Source of the DNA: Tunturibacter psychrotolerans
Lineage (GTDB): Bacteria; Acidobacteriota; Terriglobia; Terriglobales; Acidobacteriaceae
Assembly (NCBI RefSeq): GCF_040359615.1
Contig: NZ_CP132942.1
Location: 1,922,001-1,986,000 of the forward strand
Direction of reading: 5' to 3'
Length of the DNA stretch: 64,000 nt
Shown in pieces: positions 43,832-52,565 of this stretch (positions within the stretch are counted from its first letter, which is position 1; the number at the start of each line of letters is the position of its first letter). Made by a program: the position numbers and the translations under genes. The notes under the pieces are model-generated. The model did no database searches. It was given only the letters and a program-made list of their open reading frames with translations, and was not told the DNA's origin.

Positions 43832-44446
43832 TTAGCGGACGATGCTGGGGCCGACGGGGCCAGGACGACCTGGGCCGCCGGGTGCTGCCTTAGAGGCTGC
43901 GGAGCGGGCAAGAGCCTGCGTGACTTCGAGGAAGGCCATGCGGAGCTCGAATAACGCGCTCTCGAGCAGGCGGGTCTCCTCGGTGGAGAGATTGCCTTTG
44001 GTCTTTTCTTCGAGGACGGAGAGCATATCGATGCTCTGGCGAGCTCCGAGGATATCGACCTGGGGCTGCTGGCCTTCCTGCGTAGTGCCGCCGAGCTGCA
44101 TGATGGAGGTCATGTAGACGGACTGGACGAGCTGGTCGAAACTCATCGTGGGCGGGTGGTCCATGCCGGGGTTGGCGGAGCGGATGGCGGTGTCGAGACG
44201 ATCTGCTGTCATCTCGTAGGCGCGCTTTGCCTGATCGGTTTGCTCGGCGGTTAGTGCCGGCGGGAGTTCCGGCTCTTCAGGAGTGGCTGCGGAGGCTGCC
44301 TGAGGCGGTGTTGCGGGAGCGGGGTCGGCCGGCCTGACCTCGCGTTCTTCTTTTTCTGGCGAAGGATCAGCGTCGGGGCGCAACTCGCCGTCCATGGTGA
44401 ACTTGCGACGGTCTGTGACAACGAAGGGTTTGTTCTGTTCAGGCAT
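43832..44446 (-). CDS. DUF1844 protein
   Basis: 204 residues from ATG 44446; GTG 44452 would overlap the ygfZ stop. The N terminus is charged and disordered with Pro/Ala/Glu repeats. The core MSFDQLVQSVYMTSIMQLGG and ARQSIDMLSVLEEKTKGNLS through LLESALFELRMAFLEVTQAL is the DUF1844 domain, a helical domain of unknown function conserved in Acidobacteriota and other phyla. The tail is Ala/Gly/Pro-rich. It is translated between YgfZ and the MBL gene in a tight minus operon, with only 2 nt to the MBL gene. Confidence 0.85.
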   Translation of the reverse strand: MPEQNKPFVVTDRRKFTMDGELRPDADPSPEKEEREVRPADPAPATPPQAASAATPEEPELPPALTAEQTDQAKRAYEMTADRLDTAIRSANPGMDHPPTMSFDQLVQSVYMTSIMQLGGTTQEGQQPQVDILGARQSIDMLSVLEEKTKGNLSTEETRLLESALFELRMAFLEVTQALARSAASKAAPGGPGRPGPVGPSIVR

Positions 44447-44448
44447 GA

Positions 44449-45543
44449 TCACACTCTTTCAGAAGGTTCAGATGCAGCCTGTGTTGCGGAGGCTGCAGGA
44501 GGAGAAAAGGGAAGCAAGACCGGCCGTGCGACTCCACCGGGGTAGTTGATGGGAAGGCCGCGATCCAGGGCTTCGCGGCGGATGTAGCCTAGCCCAAGAT
44601 GAACTGGATGTGTTTCCGCGGGTAAGGGGATGGCCGCGACGCTGGTTAGTTCGCCGACCTGCTTGCCGTCCGCTTCGAGTGGGGCGCCGATGGGCGGGAG
44701 GTCGCCTTCGAGACGGAAACCGCTGAAGGTACGGTGGACGTTGCCGCGGGAACGGATTCGCTCGACGATTTCCTGGCCGAGGTAGCATCCTTTGGCAAAG
44801 TGCAGGGCGCGAGCCTGATTGGTCTCCTGTGGAAGCTCGCGGTCGCGGATGTCGGTTCCGATTCGGGGAGTTCCTTCGAGGATGCGGAGCCATTCGAGGC
44901 TCTCGTCTTCGCAGATGACCGCGCCGGCGGCTTGCAGAGCATTGGAAAGGGATGTGGTGGTCGCGTTATCGGCCCAAAGTTCATATCGCGGCGCGAGGGG
45001 ACCGTATGCGTGAATGACGGCCACTTCGGCGTTGTTCCATAGGATTATGCGAGTGGAAAGGGTATCGAGATCATCGATTGCGAAGCCGATTCGCTGCAGG
45101 AGCGCCGCTGCTTTTGGTCCGGCTACCTGTAAACCGAAGCGTGTGTTGCTGATGTCTGCAAGCTCGACATCGTCCATGATGATGAAGCGGTCAAGGAGTG
45201 TGATTAAGCCCGCGAGCTGATCGGAGCTGGTCTCTATGAGTAGATCTTCACGGTTGGCGAAGATGGTGGCGTCGCCCTGAATGCGGCCCTGAACGCTGAG
45301 GAAGAAGTTGTAGGTGCCCTGGCCAAGGCGCAAATCCTGAATAGAATTGGTGACCATTCCGTTCAACCAGCGAACGCGATCTTCGCCAGTGACCCGAATC
45401 CAACCGATGTTGTGGAGGTGAGACAGGCCAACGTTCTGCAAGAGTGCGGCGAGCTGCGGGGCTGAGCCCGGGGTTGGCGAAGCGGTGATGTCGGATTGTG
45501 CTGGCGAACTCATGGAGGAACGATGCAAAAAACTTGCGTACAC
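44449..45543 (-). CDS. ygfZ: YgfZ/GcvT-like folate-binding protein
   Basis: 364 residues. The Fe-S repair family signature KGCYLGQEIVERIRSRGNVH (K-G-C-Y-x-G-Q-E) is at about 255-275, and the earlier IRVTGEDRVRWLNGMVTNSI and FFLSVQGRIQGDATIF match the GcvT-fold N-terminal domain. YgfZ proteins bind tetrahydrofolate and help maintain some Fe-S enzymes. It is first in the operon with DUF1844, MBL and ribF. The start may be ATG 45513 (MSSPAQ) rather than 45543; both are in a low-complexity stretch. The gene is divergent from the metallopeptidase gene with a 28-nt gap. Confidence 0.92.
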   Translation of the reverse strand: MYASFLHRSSMSSPAQSDITASPTPGSAPQLAALLQNVGLSHLHNIGWIRVTGEDRVRWLNGMVTNSIQDLRLGQGTYNFFLSVQGRIQGDATIFANREDLLIETSSDQLAGLITLLDRFIIMDDVELADISNTRFGLQVAGPKAAALLQRIGFAIDDLDTLSTRIILWNNAEVAVIHAYGPLAPRYELWADNATTTSLSNALQAAGAVICEDESLEWLRILEGTPRIGTDIRDRELPQETNQARALHFAKGCYLGQEIVERIRSRGNVHRTFSGFRLEGDLPPIGAPLEADGKQVGELTSVAAIPLPAETHPVHLGLGYIRREALDRGLPINYPGGVARPVLLPFSPPAASATQAASEPSERV

Positions 45544-45571
45544 TTGATTATAGCGGTGGATCGAGAGGGTT

Positions 45572-47143
45572 ATGTTGCAGGGTGTGCTTTGCGGCGCGAG
45601 CCGGAGTTCGATTAGGTTGGTCGCGGGAGTTGCGCTGTTGTCGGCCAGTTTTATAGCTTACGGAGCGCAGACGGCGACTCCCAGTGCACCTCAGAATAAC
45701 GCACCTGCCGCGAACCAGCAGCCTATGACGAAGCAACAGGCGAAGGAGCTCTTTCGTTCGGTGGATGAGATTCTTGGCTTCGTCAGCAGCGACACGAAAT
45801 TGCCGATTGAACATGCCGTGAAGAGAAAGCTTATTTCGCGTGATCAGGTAAATCGTTACCTGAAGGAGAAGTTTGACGAGGATGAGGGCGCCAAACGCAT
45901 GGAGCGGTCAGAGATTGTGCTTAAGAAGTTTGGAATGCTGGATCGCGACTTTCATCTTCGAACGTTTTTGCTGTCTTTGTTGACCGAGCAGATCGCGGGT
46001 TTTTATGACAACAAGACGAAGACAGTGAACCTGCTGGACTGGATCGAGCCCGACGAGCAGAAGCCTGTGCTGGCGCATGAACTGACACATGCACTGCAGG
46101 ACCAAAAAGTCGATCTTACGAAGTGGTCTGACGTGAGCCTGCCTAGCACCTCCCACAATGTGCAGGAAGATAATCACCACCTGCAGGTGGATGAGGCAGA
46201 CACCGCGCGCACCGCAGTGGCGGAAGGACAGGCGATGGCTGTTTTCGTCGACTACACGCTGCGATCTTCGGGCAAGACGATCGCCGACGCGCCGGATCTT
46301 GCCGACAAGCTGAAGGAGCAGGTCACAGATACAGGGGGATCGCCTGTGATGGCACGGGCGCCGTTGCTGTTGCAGGAGTCTCTCCTGTTTCCGTACGGCG
46401 ATGGGCTGAGCTTTGAGCAGGCGATTCTGCTGAAGGCGGGTAAAGAGGCTGCGTTCGGCGGCGTGCTTGCGAATCCGCCCTCCTCCAGCTTCGAGATTAT
46501 GCACCCGGATGCCTACATGGCTCACGCACCAGTGCCGGTGATTCGATTGCCGGATATTCATCCGCTGCTCGACCCGGAGTACACACCGTACGACATTGGC
46601 GTGATGGGGGAGCTGGATGTTCGCATCCTTGCGGAACTGTTCGGTGGGAGAGAGATTGCAACCGCACTTGCGCCGGAGTGGAACGGCGGAGTGTACTACG
46701 CGGCGCAACGCAAATCGGCTGTGACCCAGGCAGAGAAGGAGTCGACGGCGTCTATTGGGTTGCTCTACTACTCGCGCTGGAAGAATACGGACTCGGCGCG
46801 GTCATTCCTGCGTGTCTACGCGGCGCAGATTCCGAGGAAGTATTCCAACGTCGTGGAGCGGAAGAAGGATGAGACCGACGATACGGAGCTTGTTTACTCC
46901 ACGAATGAGGGAGATGTTTTGATCTCGCGAGTGGGAGATGGCGTATTTATCGGTGAGGGTTTCAACCTTACGCTGGCACGAAAGCTGCGCGACACAATCG
47001 TGAGTGTGCAGCCAGAGGGGCCGATGCAACAGGCTGCCATGCCGATGTTGGAACCGGCTTTTTCGATGTCACACATTCTGGCGTCGTTTGGTGCGGTGAG
47101 TGAAAGCAGCCTGCAACGGTATACTTCCAGAGGGGCGAAGTAA
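45572..47143 (+). CDS. Secreted HExxH zinc metallopeptidase-like protein
   Basis: 523 residues. An N-terminal membrane or signal segment (LVAGVALLSASFIAYGAQT) precedes a long region. The zinc motif is in PVLAHELTHALQDQKVDL (HELTH), and a downstream ADTARTAVAEGQAM could provide the third ligand (Glu), a gluzincin-like layout. The rest (VMGELDVRILAELFGGREIA, GVYYAAQRKSAVT, SRWKNTDSARSFLRVY) has no domain that I can name. It probably acts in the periplasm or at the envelope, but substrate and activity are unknown. Gene is single, divergent from ygfZ and followed by mtnP 38 nt later. Confidence 0.75.
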   Translation: MLQGVLCGASRSSIRLVAGVALLSASFIAYGAQTATPSAPQNNAPAANQQPMTKQQAKELFRSVDEILGFVSSDTKLPIEHAVKRKLISRDQVNRYLKEKFDEDEGAKRMERSEIVLKKFGMLDRDFHLRTFLLSLLTEQIAGFYDNKTKTVNLLDWIEPDEQKPVLAHELTHALQDQKVDLTKWSDVSLPSTSHNVQEDNHHLQVDEADTARTAVAEGQAMAVFVDYTLRSSGKTIADAPDLADKLKEQVTDTGGSPVMARAPLLLQESLLFPYGDGLSFEQAILLKAGKEAAFGGVLANPPSSSFEIMHPDAYMAHAPVPVIRLPDIHPLLDPEYTPYDIGVMGELDVRILAELFGGREIATALAPEWNGGVYYAAQRKSAVTQAEKESTASIGLLYYSRWKNTDSARSFLRVYAAQIPRKYSNVVERKKDETDDTELVYSTNEGDVLISRVGDGVFIGEGFNLTLARKLRDTIVSVQPEGPMQQAAMPMLEPAFSMSHILASFGAVSESSLQRYTSRGAK

Positions 47144-47181
47144 CCAGCCGGACGACGTTCGCAAAAGGGAGCAACAGCATT

Positions 47182-48048
47182 TTGAAGAAGGCAGAGATTG
47201 GAATTATCGGGGGCAGCGGCCTGTACGCCATGCCCGGACTTACAAATGTGCGCGAGGAGCGCGTGACGACTCCATTCGGAGAGCCGTCCGATGTATTTGT
47301 GTTGGGTGAACTTGAAGGTCGCAATGTCGCGTTTCTTGCTCGTCATGGACGCGGCCATCGCATTCTGCCAAGTGAGTTGAACTTCCGCGCCAACATCTTC
47401 GCGATGAAGATGCTTGGGGTCGATAGCATTCTTTCGGTCTCTGCGGTGGGCTCGTTGAAAGAGGAGCACAAGCCGACGGACTTTGTGATTCCCGATCAGT
47501 TTATTGACCGCACCTTTGCTCGGGCGTCTACGTTTTTCGGTGACGGCATCGTCGCTCACGTCGCGTTTGGCGATCCGGTCTGCGCGCCTCTTGCCAATGT
47601 GCTGAAGCAGGCTTGCGATACTGTTGGCGTGGTCGGCAAACTCGGTGGGACCTATGTGTGTATGGAAGGGCCACAGTTCTCTACGCGAGCCGAGTCGAAT
47701 CTTTATCGGAGCTGGGGTGCGGATGTGATTGGGATGACCAACCTGCAGGAGGCGAAGCTGGCTCGCGAGGCTGAGATTTGCTACGCAACCGTGGCAATGG
47801 TCACAGATTACGATTGCTGGCGTGAAGGCCACGATGATGTCACCGTGGATCAGATTGTTGCGGTGATGCACCAGAACGCGGACAACGCGTCAAAGGTGGT
47901 GCGAGCGGCCGTTGCTGCGATGCCGGCGGAGATGACGAAGGGATGTGCCTGTGTCAATGCGTTGAAGTATGCCATCCTCACTGATCGTAAGGCTATTCCA
48001 GAAGAGACAAAACAGAAGCTTTCGTTGCTGATTGATAAATATCTCTGA
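47182..48048 (+). CDS. mtnP: S-methyl-5'-thioadenosine phosphorylase
   Basis: 288 residues, TTG start at 47182 with AGGGAG upstream. IGIIGGSGLYAMPGL, LARHGRGHRILPSELNFRAN, LSVSAVGSLKE, GTYVCMEGPQFSTRAESNLY and GMTNLQEAKLAREAEICYAT are the MTAP phosphate and purine-site motifs. It phosphorolyses methylthioadenosine to adenine and methylthioribose-1-phosphate in methionine salvage. A PfkB-type sugar kinase gene follows 74 nt later, which suggests adenosine or ribose salvage nearby; the remaining mtn genes are not in this window. Confidence 0.95.
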   Translation: MKKAEIGIIGGSGLYAMPGLTNVREERVTTPFGEPSDVFVLGELEGRNVAFLARHGRGHRILPSELNFRANIFAMKMLGVDSILSVSAVGSLKEEHKPTDFVIPDQFIDRTFARASTFFGDGIVAHVAFGDPVCAPLANVLKQACDTVGVVGKLGGTYVCMEGPQFSTRAESNLYRSWGADVIGMTNLQEAKLAREAEICYATVAMVTDYDCWREGHDDVTVDQIVAVMHQNADNASKVVRAAVAAMPAEMTKGCACVNALKYAILTDRKAIPEETKQKLSLLIDKYL

Positions 48049-48122
48049 GTGGGATCGTTTCGCGCTCAGACCTTTATGTAGCAAACACAGTTACTAATAA
48101 AAAGATAATCCATAAGGAGTCT

Positions 48123-49067
48123 ATGTCAATTCTTGTTGTAGGTTCAGTGGCATTCGATAGCATTGAAACTCCTCACGGCGCTGTGAAGAACTGCCTGGGC
48201 GGCGCTGCGACACATTTCTCGCTGGCTGCGAGTTACTTTACCCAGGTACGCGTTATTGGTGTCGTTGGGAAAGACTTCACTGCGGAACATGAGGCGATCT
48301 TCACTCGTCGCGGCATCGATACGAAGGGCATTGAGCGCTCTGAAGGGCTTAGCTTTCACTGGACTGGTTCCTACTCGGGCAATATGGATGAAGCCAAGAC
48401 GCTGGGTACCGACCTGAATGTGTTCGAGACCTTCGAGCCGAAGATTCCGGATGCGTATAAAGACAGCGAGTACCTTTTTCTGGCGAATATTGATCCTGTC
48501 TTGCAGGCGCGTGTGCGTAGCCAGATGCCGAAGGTTCGCATGGTGTGCGGCGACACCATGAATTATTGGATCGCGGATCATTCGGCGAATCTTGCCAAGG
48601 TGCTGCGTGAGTTGGATGTACTGCTGATCAACGATGGTGAGGCGCGCATGCTGGCCGGTGAACGTAATCTGGTTGTTGCCGCAGAAAAGGTCCTTGCCAT
48701 GGGTCCGAAGACCCTGATCGTCAAACATGGCGAGTATGGGGCGACTGCTTTCTTTAGCGATCGCTCGTTCACCGGGCGCGAGAAGGCTTTGCGGCCGTTC
48801 CGGGCACCAGCGCTTCCTCTTGCAGAGGTCGTCGATCCGACCGGCGCGGGCGATTCTTTCGCTGGCGGTTTCTATGGATACCTTGCGTCTCAGCCTGAGT
48901 TGACTCCGGCGGTTCTTCGTACCGCGATGTTCTACGGCGGAGTGATGGGTTCTTTTGCGGTGGAGCGTTTTGGAACCGAGCGTCTGCAGAATGTCTCTCG
49001 CGAAGAGATCGACGAACGGTTCAAGCTCTTTTTGGAGATCTCGCACCTTGAACATGCGGGCGTCTAA
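48123..49067 (+). CDS. PfkB-family sugar/nucleoside kinase
   Basis: 314 residues. The N-terminal LVVGSVAFDSIETPHGAVKN and CLGGAATHFSLAASYF and the C-terminal DPTGAGDSFAGGFYGYL (anion hole and catalytic Asp) are the two PfkB signatures. Members phosphorylate ribose, fructose, adenosine and others. The pairing with mtnP points to nucleoside or ribose salvage, but the substrate cannot be read from sequence. The 3' end overlaps the next gene by 14 nt. A strong ribosome site (AAGGAG) precedes ATG 48123. Confidence 0.93.
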   Translation: MSILVVGSVAFDSIETPHGAVKNCLGGAATHFSLAASYFTQVRVIGVVGKDFTAEHEAIFTRRGIDTKGIERSEGLSFHWTGSYSGNMDEAKTLGTDLNVFETFEPKIPDAYKDSEYLFLANIDPVLQARVRSQMPKVRMVCGDTMNYWIADHSANLAKVLRELDVLLINDGEARMLAGERNLVVAAEKVLAMGPKTLIVKHGEYGATAFFSDRSFTGREKALRPFRAPALPLAEVVDPTGAGDSFAGGFYGYLASQPELTPAVLRTAMFYGGVMGSFAVERFGTERLQNVSREEIDERFKLFLEISHLEHAGV

Positions 49068-50760
49068 ATCGTCTCGAACTTCTCGGCCCGGCAGATCGGC
49101 GGCATCTGGCATCTCAGGACGTGTCGTTGATTCTGGCTCAGTGAAGCTGGACCCCGAAGCGGTAACACCGGCGACGCGGCAGGAGACGTTTCCTGTCGCG
49201 TTGGGTGCTGTGCTGTTGTCTTTCATCGCGTTGCTTCTGTCTTATTCGCGCGGCTATTTGCTGTTGTACGGCGATGCGGTCGCGCATCTTGGAATTGCGC
49301 GTCGCATTCTTGATTCGCACAACCCTGGGCTGGTTCAACTTGGCGGAGTGTGGTTACCGCTGCCGCATCTTTTAATGCTTCCATTTGTTCAGAAGATGGA
49401 GTGGTGGCAGAACGGGCTCGCGGGGGCATGGCCTTCGTTGATCTGCTACATCGCCAGCGTAGCGGGTATTTATCGGCTTGCGCGCTGGATGATGATTCCA
49501 CGCTGGGCGCTTGCTGCAACTGCTCTTTACGCACTGAATCCCAACCTACTCTATCTCTCGACGACAGCGATGACGGAGCCGCTGTTCTTGATGCTTCTGA
49601 TCTGGACGACGCTGCTGACGGTAGAGTGTGTTGCCGCGATCAAGAGCTCTCAGCAGAGTGCGGTCAGCAGCCGTCTGCTTCTGCTCGGAATCTTCATTCT
49701 GGCTGCTGTGTTCACCCGATATGACGGCTGGGTTCTGGGTGCTGCGGTTTGGTGTGTTGTTACTTTCTGTTTGGCGCGTGAACGTGAGGTGTGGCGTAGC
49801 GTCAGTTCTTCTTTTATTGTTTTTACGTTTCTCGTGATTGCGGGCCCCATTAGCTGGCTCGCTTACAACCAACATTTTTTTCATGATCCCCTGGACTTTA
49901 TGCGTGGGCCTTATTCGGCAGCGGCAATTGAAAAGAAGACGATGCCGCCCAATGGGCAACATCATCGCGGCTGGCATAATCCTGCGTGGGCATTGCTCTT
50001 CTACACTCGCACCGCACAGATCGACGCAGCGTTTTGGGAGACGGGCTTTGTCTTGATCGGTGCTGCGGTGGGGGGCTTGATTGTGGTGATCCGTCGCCGC
50101 TTCGTTCTGTCGTCGCTATTGCTGTGGATGCCGCTGCCTTTTTATATCTACTCTGTTTCCTACGGCTCGGTGCCGATCTTCATTCCGCAGCTGTGGCCGC
50201 ACTCTTACTACAATTCACGTTACGGGATGGAGTTGCTGCCGGCGCTTGCGGTCTTTGCGTTTCTGGCTGTGCAGTGGATTGAGCGGCGATGGAGTGAGAC
50301 GCAGCCGATGGCCAAGAGACTGATGCAGCCAATTGCACTTCTGCTGATCGCGCTCAATGCCGTCGGGATGATGTATCGCACGCCGCTGGTGCTGAAGGAA
50401 GCGCTAGTCAATTCGACCACTCGCGTCGGGTTCGAGACGGCGCTTGCCCGTCAATTGGGAGGGTTCCCGTACGGGTCGACGATCTTGATGTACAACTCCG
50501 ATCACGTCGGGGCGCTTCAGGATGCCGGGATTCCTCTTCGGATGACAGTGAACGAAGGCGACAGCGACAGTTTTCGAGCTGCGCTGGCCGCGCCTGCCGA
50601 GCATGCTGGTTATGTTGTCGCGATTGCCGGGGATCCGGTGGCCCAGGCTGTTGCGATGCATCCGGAAGGGCTTACTGAGGTGACGATTCTGTGCACGACC
50701 GGCCAGCCTTGCGCGCGCATTTATAGATCCGATCGAGCGAATAGCGCTTTACCGAAGTGA
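49054..50760 (+). CDS. GT-C-fold membrane glycosyltransferase (GT39-like)
   Basis: 568 residues from ATG 49054, overlapping the PfkB stop by 14 nt; the reading frame extends upstream into that gene without support. About ten hydrophobic helices are visible. The first periplasmic loop after helix 1 carries YGDAVAHLGIARRILDS, where an acidic residue is expected in GT-C enzymes. The middle (YALNPNLLYLSTTAMTEPLF) matches the multi-pass part of dolichyl-phosphate-mannose mannosyltransferase relatives. These enzymes use polyprenyl-linked sugars in the periplasm; substrate unknown. C-terminal soluble tail of ~100 residues. Confidence 0.82.
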   Translation: MRASKSSRTSRPGRSAASGISGRVVDSGSVKLDPEAVTPATRQETFPVALGAVLLSFIALLLSYSRGYLLLYGDAVAHLGIARRILDSHNPGLVQLGGVWLPLPHLLMLPFVQKMEWWQNGLAGAWPSLICYIASVAGIYRLARWMMIPRWALAATALYALNPNLLYLSTTAMTEPLFLMLLIWTTLLTVECVAAIKSSQQSAVSSRLLLLGIFILAAVFTRYDGWVLGAAVWCVVTFCLAREREVWRSVSSSFIVFTFLVIAGPISWLAYNQHFFHDPLDFMRGPYSAAAIEKKTMPPNGQHHRGWHNPAWALLFYTRTAQIDAAFWETGFVLIGAAVGGLIVVIRRRFVLSSLLLWMPLPFYIYSVSYGSVPIFIPQLWPHSYYNSRYGMELLPALAVFAFLAVQWIERRWSETQPMAKRLMQPIALLLIALNAVGMMYRTPLVLKEALVNSTTRVGFETALARQLGGFPYGSTILMYNSDHVGALQDAGIPLRMTVNEGDSDSFRAALAAPAEHAGYVVAIAGDPVAQAVAMHPEGLTEVTILCTTGQPCARIYRSDRANSALPK

Positions 50761-50804
50761 AGCCGTCTGTTACGCGAGAGAGCATTGAGGCACAATAGGA
50801 GCAC

Positions 50805-51608
50805 ATGATTCCCTTCGTCAAAGCGCACGCCTGCGGCAATGATTTTCTGATCATCGAGGAGCCATTGGCGCAACGTCGTCATGCCGAACTCGCACGCAAG
50901 CTTTGTGCACGGAACACTAGTATTGGAGCGGATGGTATTGAATTTCTGGAGCGAAAGCCGAACGGTGAGTTTTTTCTGCGGCTCTTCAATGCAGATGGTA
51001 GCGAGGCAGAGCTGTCGGGAAACGGCACGCGGTGCGTGGCGGCGTGGCTGGCCAGCAGCGAAGGGCGAAGGGAAGTGGCGCTGGGGACTCATGGCGGGCT
51101 TCGTACTTGTCATGTAATTGAGGCGAACGATCCGCTGTACCTGATTGAGAGCGAGATGGGTATACCGCGTGTGATGCAGCGCACGATTGTGCTACCGGGC
51201 GTTGGCGAGGTTCCCGGTGCGATGGTTAATGTTGGCAACCCCCATTTCGTTCTCTTTGTGGAGTGTGATGACTTCAGTGCGCATGGGTTGAGCTGGCAGG
51301 AACTTGGGGCGCAGATCAGCGTGAGCCCCCTGTTTCCTCATGGAACCAACGTTGAGTTCGTTCGTGTTCTGTCGCCGTCTGAGATTGCGTTTCGTATCTT
51401 TGAACGGGGATGCGGACCTACTACCTCGTCCGGCACGGGGACGTGTGCTTCGTCTGTGGCGGCTATGGCATTGCGTGGGGCGGATCGTGCATTGACTGCA
51501 GTTGCTGAAGGCGGACCGCAGCGTACAGTGTGGCCTACGAGCGATGCTGTGATGCGGTTGACGGGGCCGGCGGAGATAATCTGCCGAGGCGAGGTCACTG
51601 CACTGTGA
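50805..51608 (+). CDS. dapF: DapF-like diaminopimelate epimerase homologue lacking both catalytic Cys
   Basis: 267 residues. Starts HACGNDFLIIEEP, with RLFNADGSEAELSGNGTRCV and FERGCGPTTSSGTGTCASSV. Authentic DapF uses two cysteines, one in the first xCGNGxR block and one in the second xxCGTG block. Here both are Ser: S71 (LSGNG) and S209 (SSGTG). Other features (fold length, NVGNPHFVLFV, GTNVEFVRV) are kept. A normal two-base mechanism is therefore lost unless Ser or other groups act. The gene precedes ldcA (overlap GTGA) and mpl, both of murein recycling, so it may epimerise or bind a cell-wall amino acid or be a vestigial DapF. Confidence 0.85.
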   Translation: MIPFVKAHACGNDFLIIEEPLAQRRHAELARKLCARNTSIGADGIEFLERKPNGEFFLRLFNADGSEAELSGNGTRCVAAWLASSEGRREVALGTHGGLRTCHVIEANDPLYLIESEMGIPRVMQRTIVLPGVGEVPGAMVNVGNPHFVLFVECDDFSAHGLSWQELGAQISVSPLFPHGTNVEFVRVLSPSEIAFRIFERGCGPTTSSGTGTCASSVAAMALRGADRALTAVAEGGPQRTVWPTSDAVMRLTGPAEIICRGEVTAL

Positions 51609-52549
51609 CATCGCCACTCATCAAGCCTCACGCATTGCGTCCGGGAGCGACTCTTGCGATTTTGTCACCGGCCAGTGCGACCAAGCCGGAGCTGGTCGAA
51701 CGCGGCGTGGCGCATCTCCAGCGACTTGGGTATGAGACCTTGCTTGGATCGCATGCACTGGATAGCGGGCCGCTCTACTATGCGGGCAAGCTGGAAGATC
51801 GTCTGCACGACTTTCATGCGGCATTCGCGGATCCAAAGGTTGATGGGATCATCTGCACGCGTGGCGGCTGGGGCTCGGGGGAGCTGCTTCCTTATCTTGA
51901 CGCGACCTTGATTCGTTCGAATCCTAAGCCGTTTATCGGATACAGCGACCATACCTCGCTTCATTGCTGGCTTCACAGGGAAGCTAATCTTGCTACTTTT
52001 TATGGCCCGATGGCGGCGGCCGATTTCTCGCGCGACGATGGCCCGGATTTGCCAAGTTGGCAGCATAGCCTGACAGGCGATTCCGCGTGGTCGCTCGGGA
52101 CGGCGGAGGGGCTTCGTGTGCTGCGGGCGGGGCACGCGGAGGGTTTGGTGACGGGGGGATGTCTTTCGATCTTCGCGGAAGCGCTGGGCACTCCGTTTGC
52201 GCCGCGTATCGAGAAGGACAGCATTCTTTTTCTCGAAGATATTGGGACCAAGCCGTACCAATGGGATCGGATGCTGCTGCATCTTCGCTATGCAGGGGTT
52301 CTCGAGAAAGTGACGGGGATTGTCTTTGGGGATATGGGGCAAAATGTTTCGCCTGAAGAGGCGGAGTATCTCGAGCGAGCGATTCTTCATGCGCTTCGTG
52401 AGTTTGACGGCCCGGTCGGTATAGGCCTGCGGTGTGGGCATGTAAGCACGTACAACGTCACGCTGCCGCTTGGTGTGTCTGCGCGACTGGATTTGACCGA
52501 GGCTGGGAATCCGCAGATGCACCTTCTCGAAGCAGCCGTGAGCGGTTAG
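51605..52549 (+). CDS. ldcA: LD-carboxypeptidase (S66 family)
   Basis: 314 residues from GTG 51605, which overlaps the DapF-like stop (GTGA). The S66 triad is present: Ser in FIGYSDHTSL, Glu in ILFLEDIGTKPYQWDRML, and His in GLRCGHVSTYN. VDGIICTRGGWGSGELLPYL is the conserved early block. LdcA removes the terminal D-Ala from murein tetrapeptides (L,D-bond) in the cytoplasm and so provides tripeptide for Mpl, the next gene. The MccF subfamily is related, but the adjacency to mpl favours LdcA. Confidence 0.93.
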   Translation: MTSPLIKPHALRPGATLAILSPASATKPELVERGVAHLQRLGYETLLGSHALDSGPLYYAGKLEDRLHDFHAAFADPKVDGIICTRGGWGSGELLPYLDATLIRSNPKPFIGYSDHTSLHCWLHREANLATFYGPMAAADFSRDDGPDLPSWQHSLTGDSAWSLGTAEGLRVLRAGHAEGLVTGGCLSIFAEALGTPFAPRIEKDSILFLEDIGTKPYQWDRMLLHLRYAGVLEKVTGIVFGDMGQNVSPEEAEYLERAILHALREFDGPVGIGLRCGHVSTYNVTLPLGVSARLDLTEAGNPQMHLLEAAVSG

Positions 52550-52565
52550 GCTGGAGTCTCGCGAC

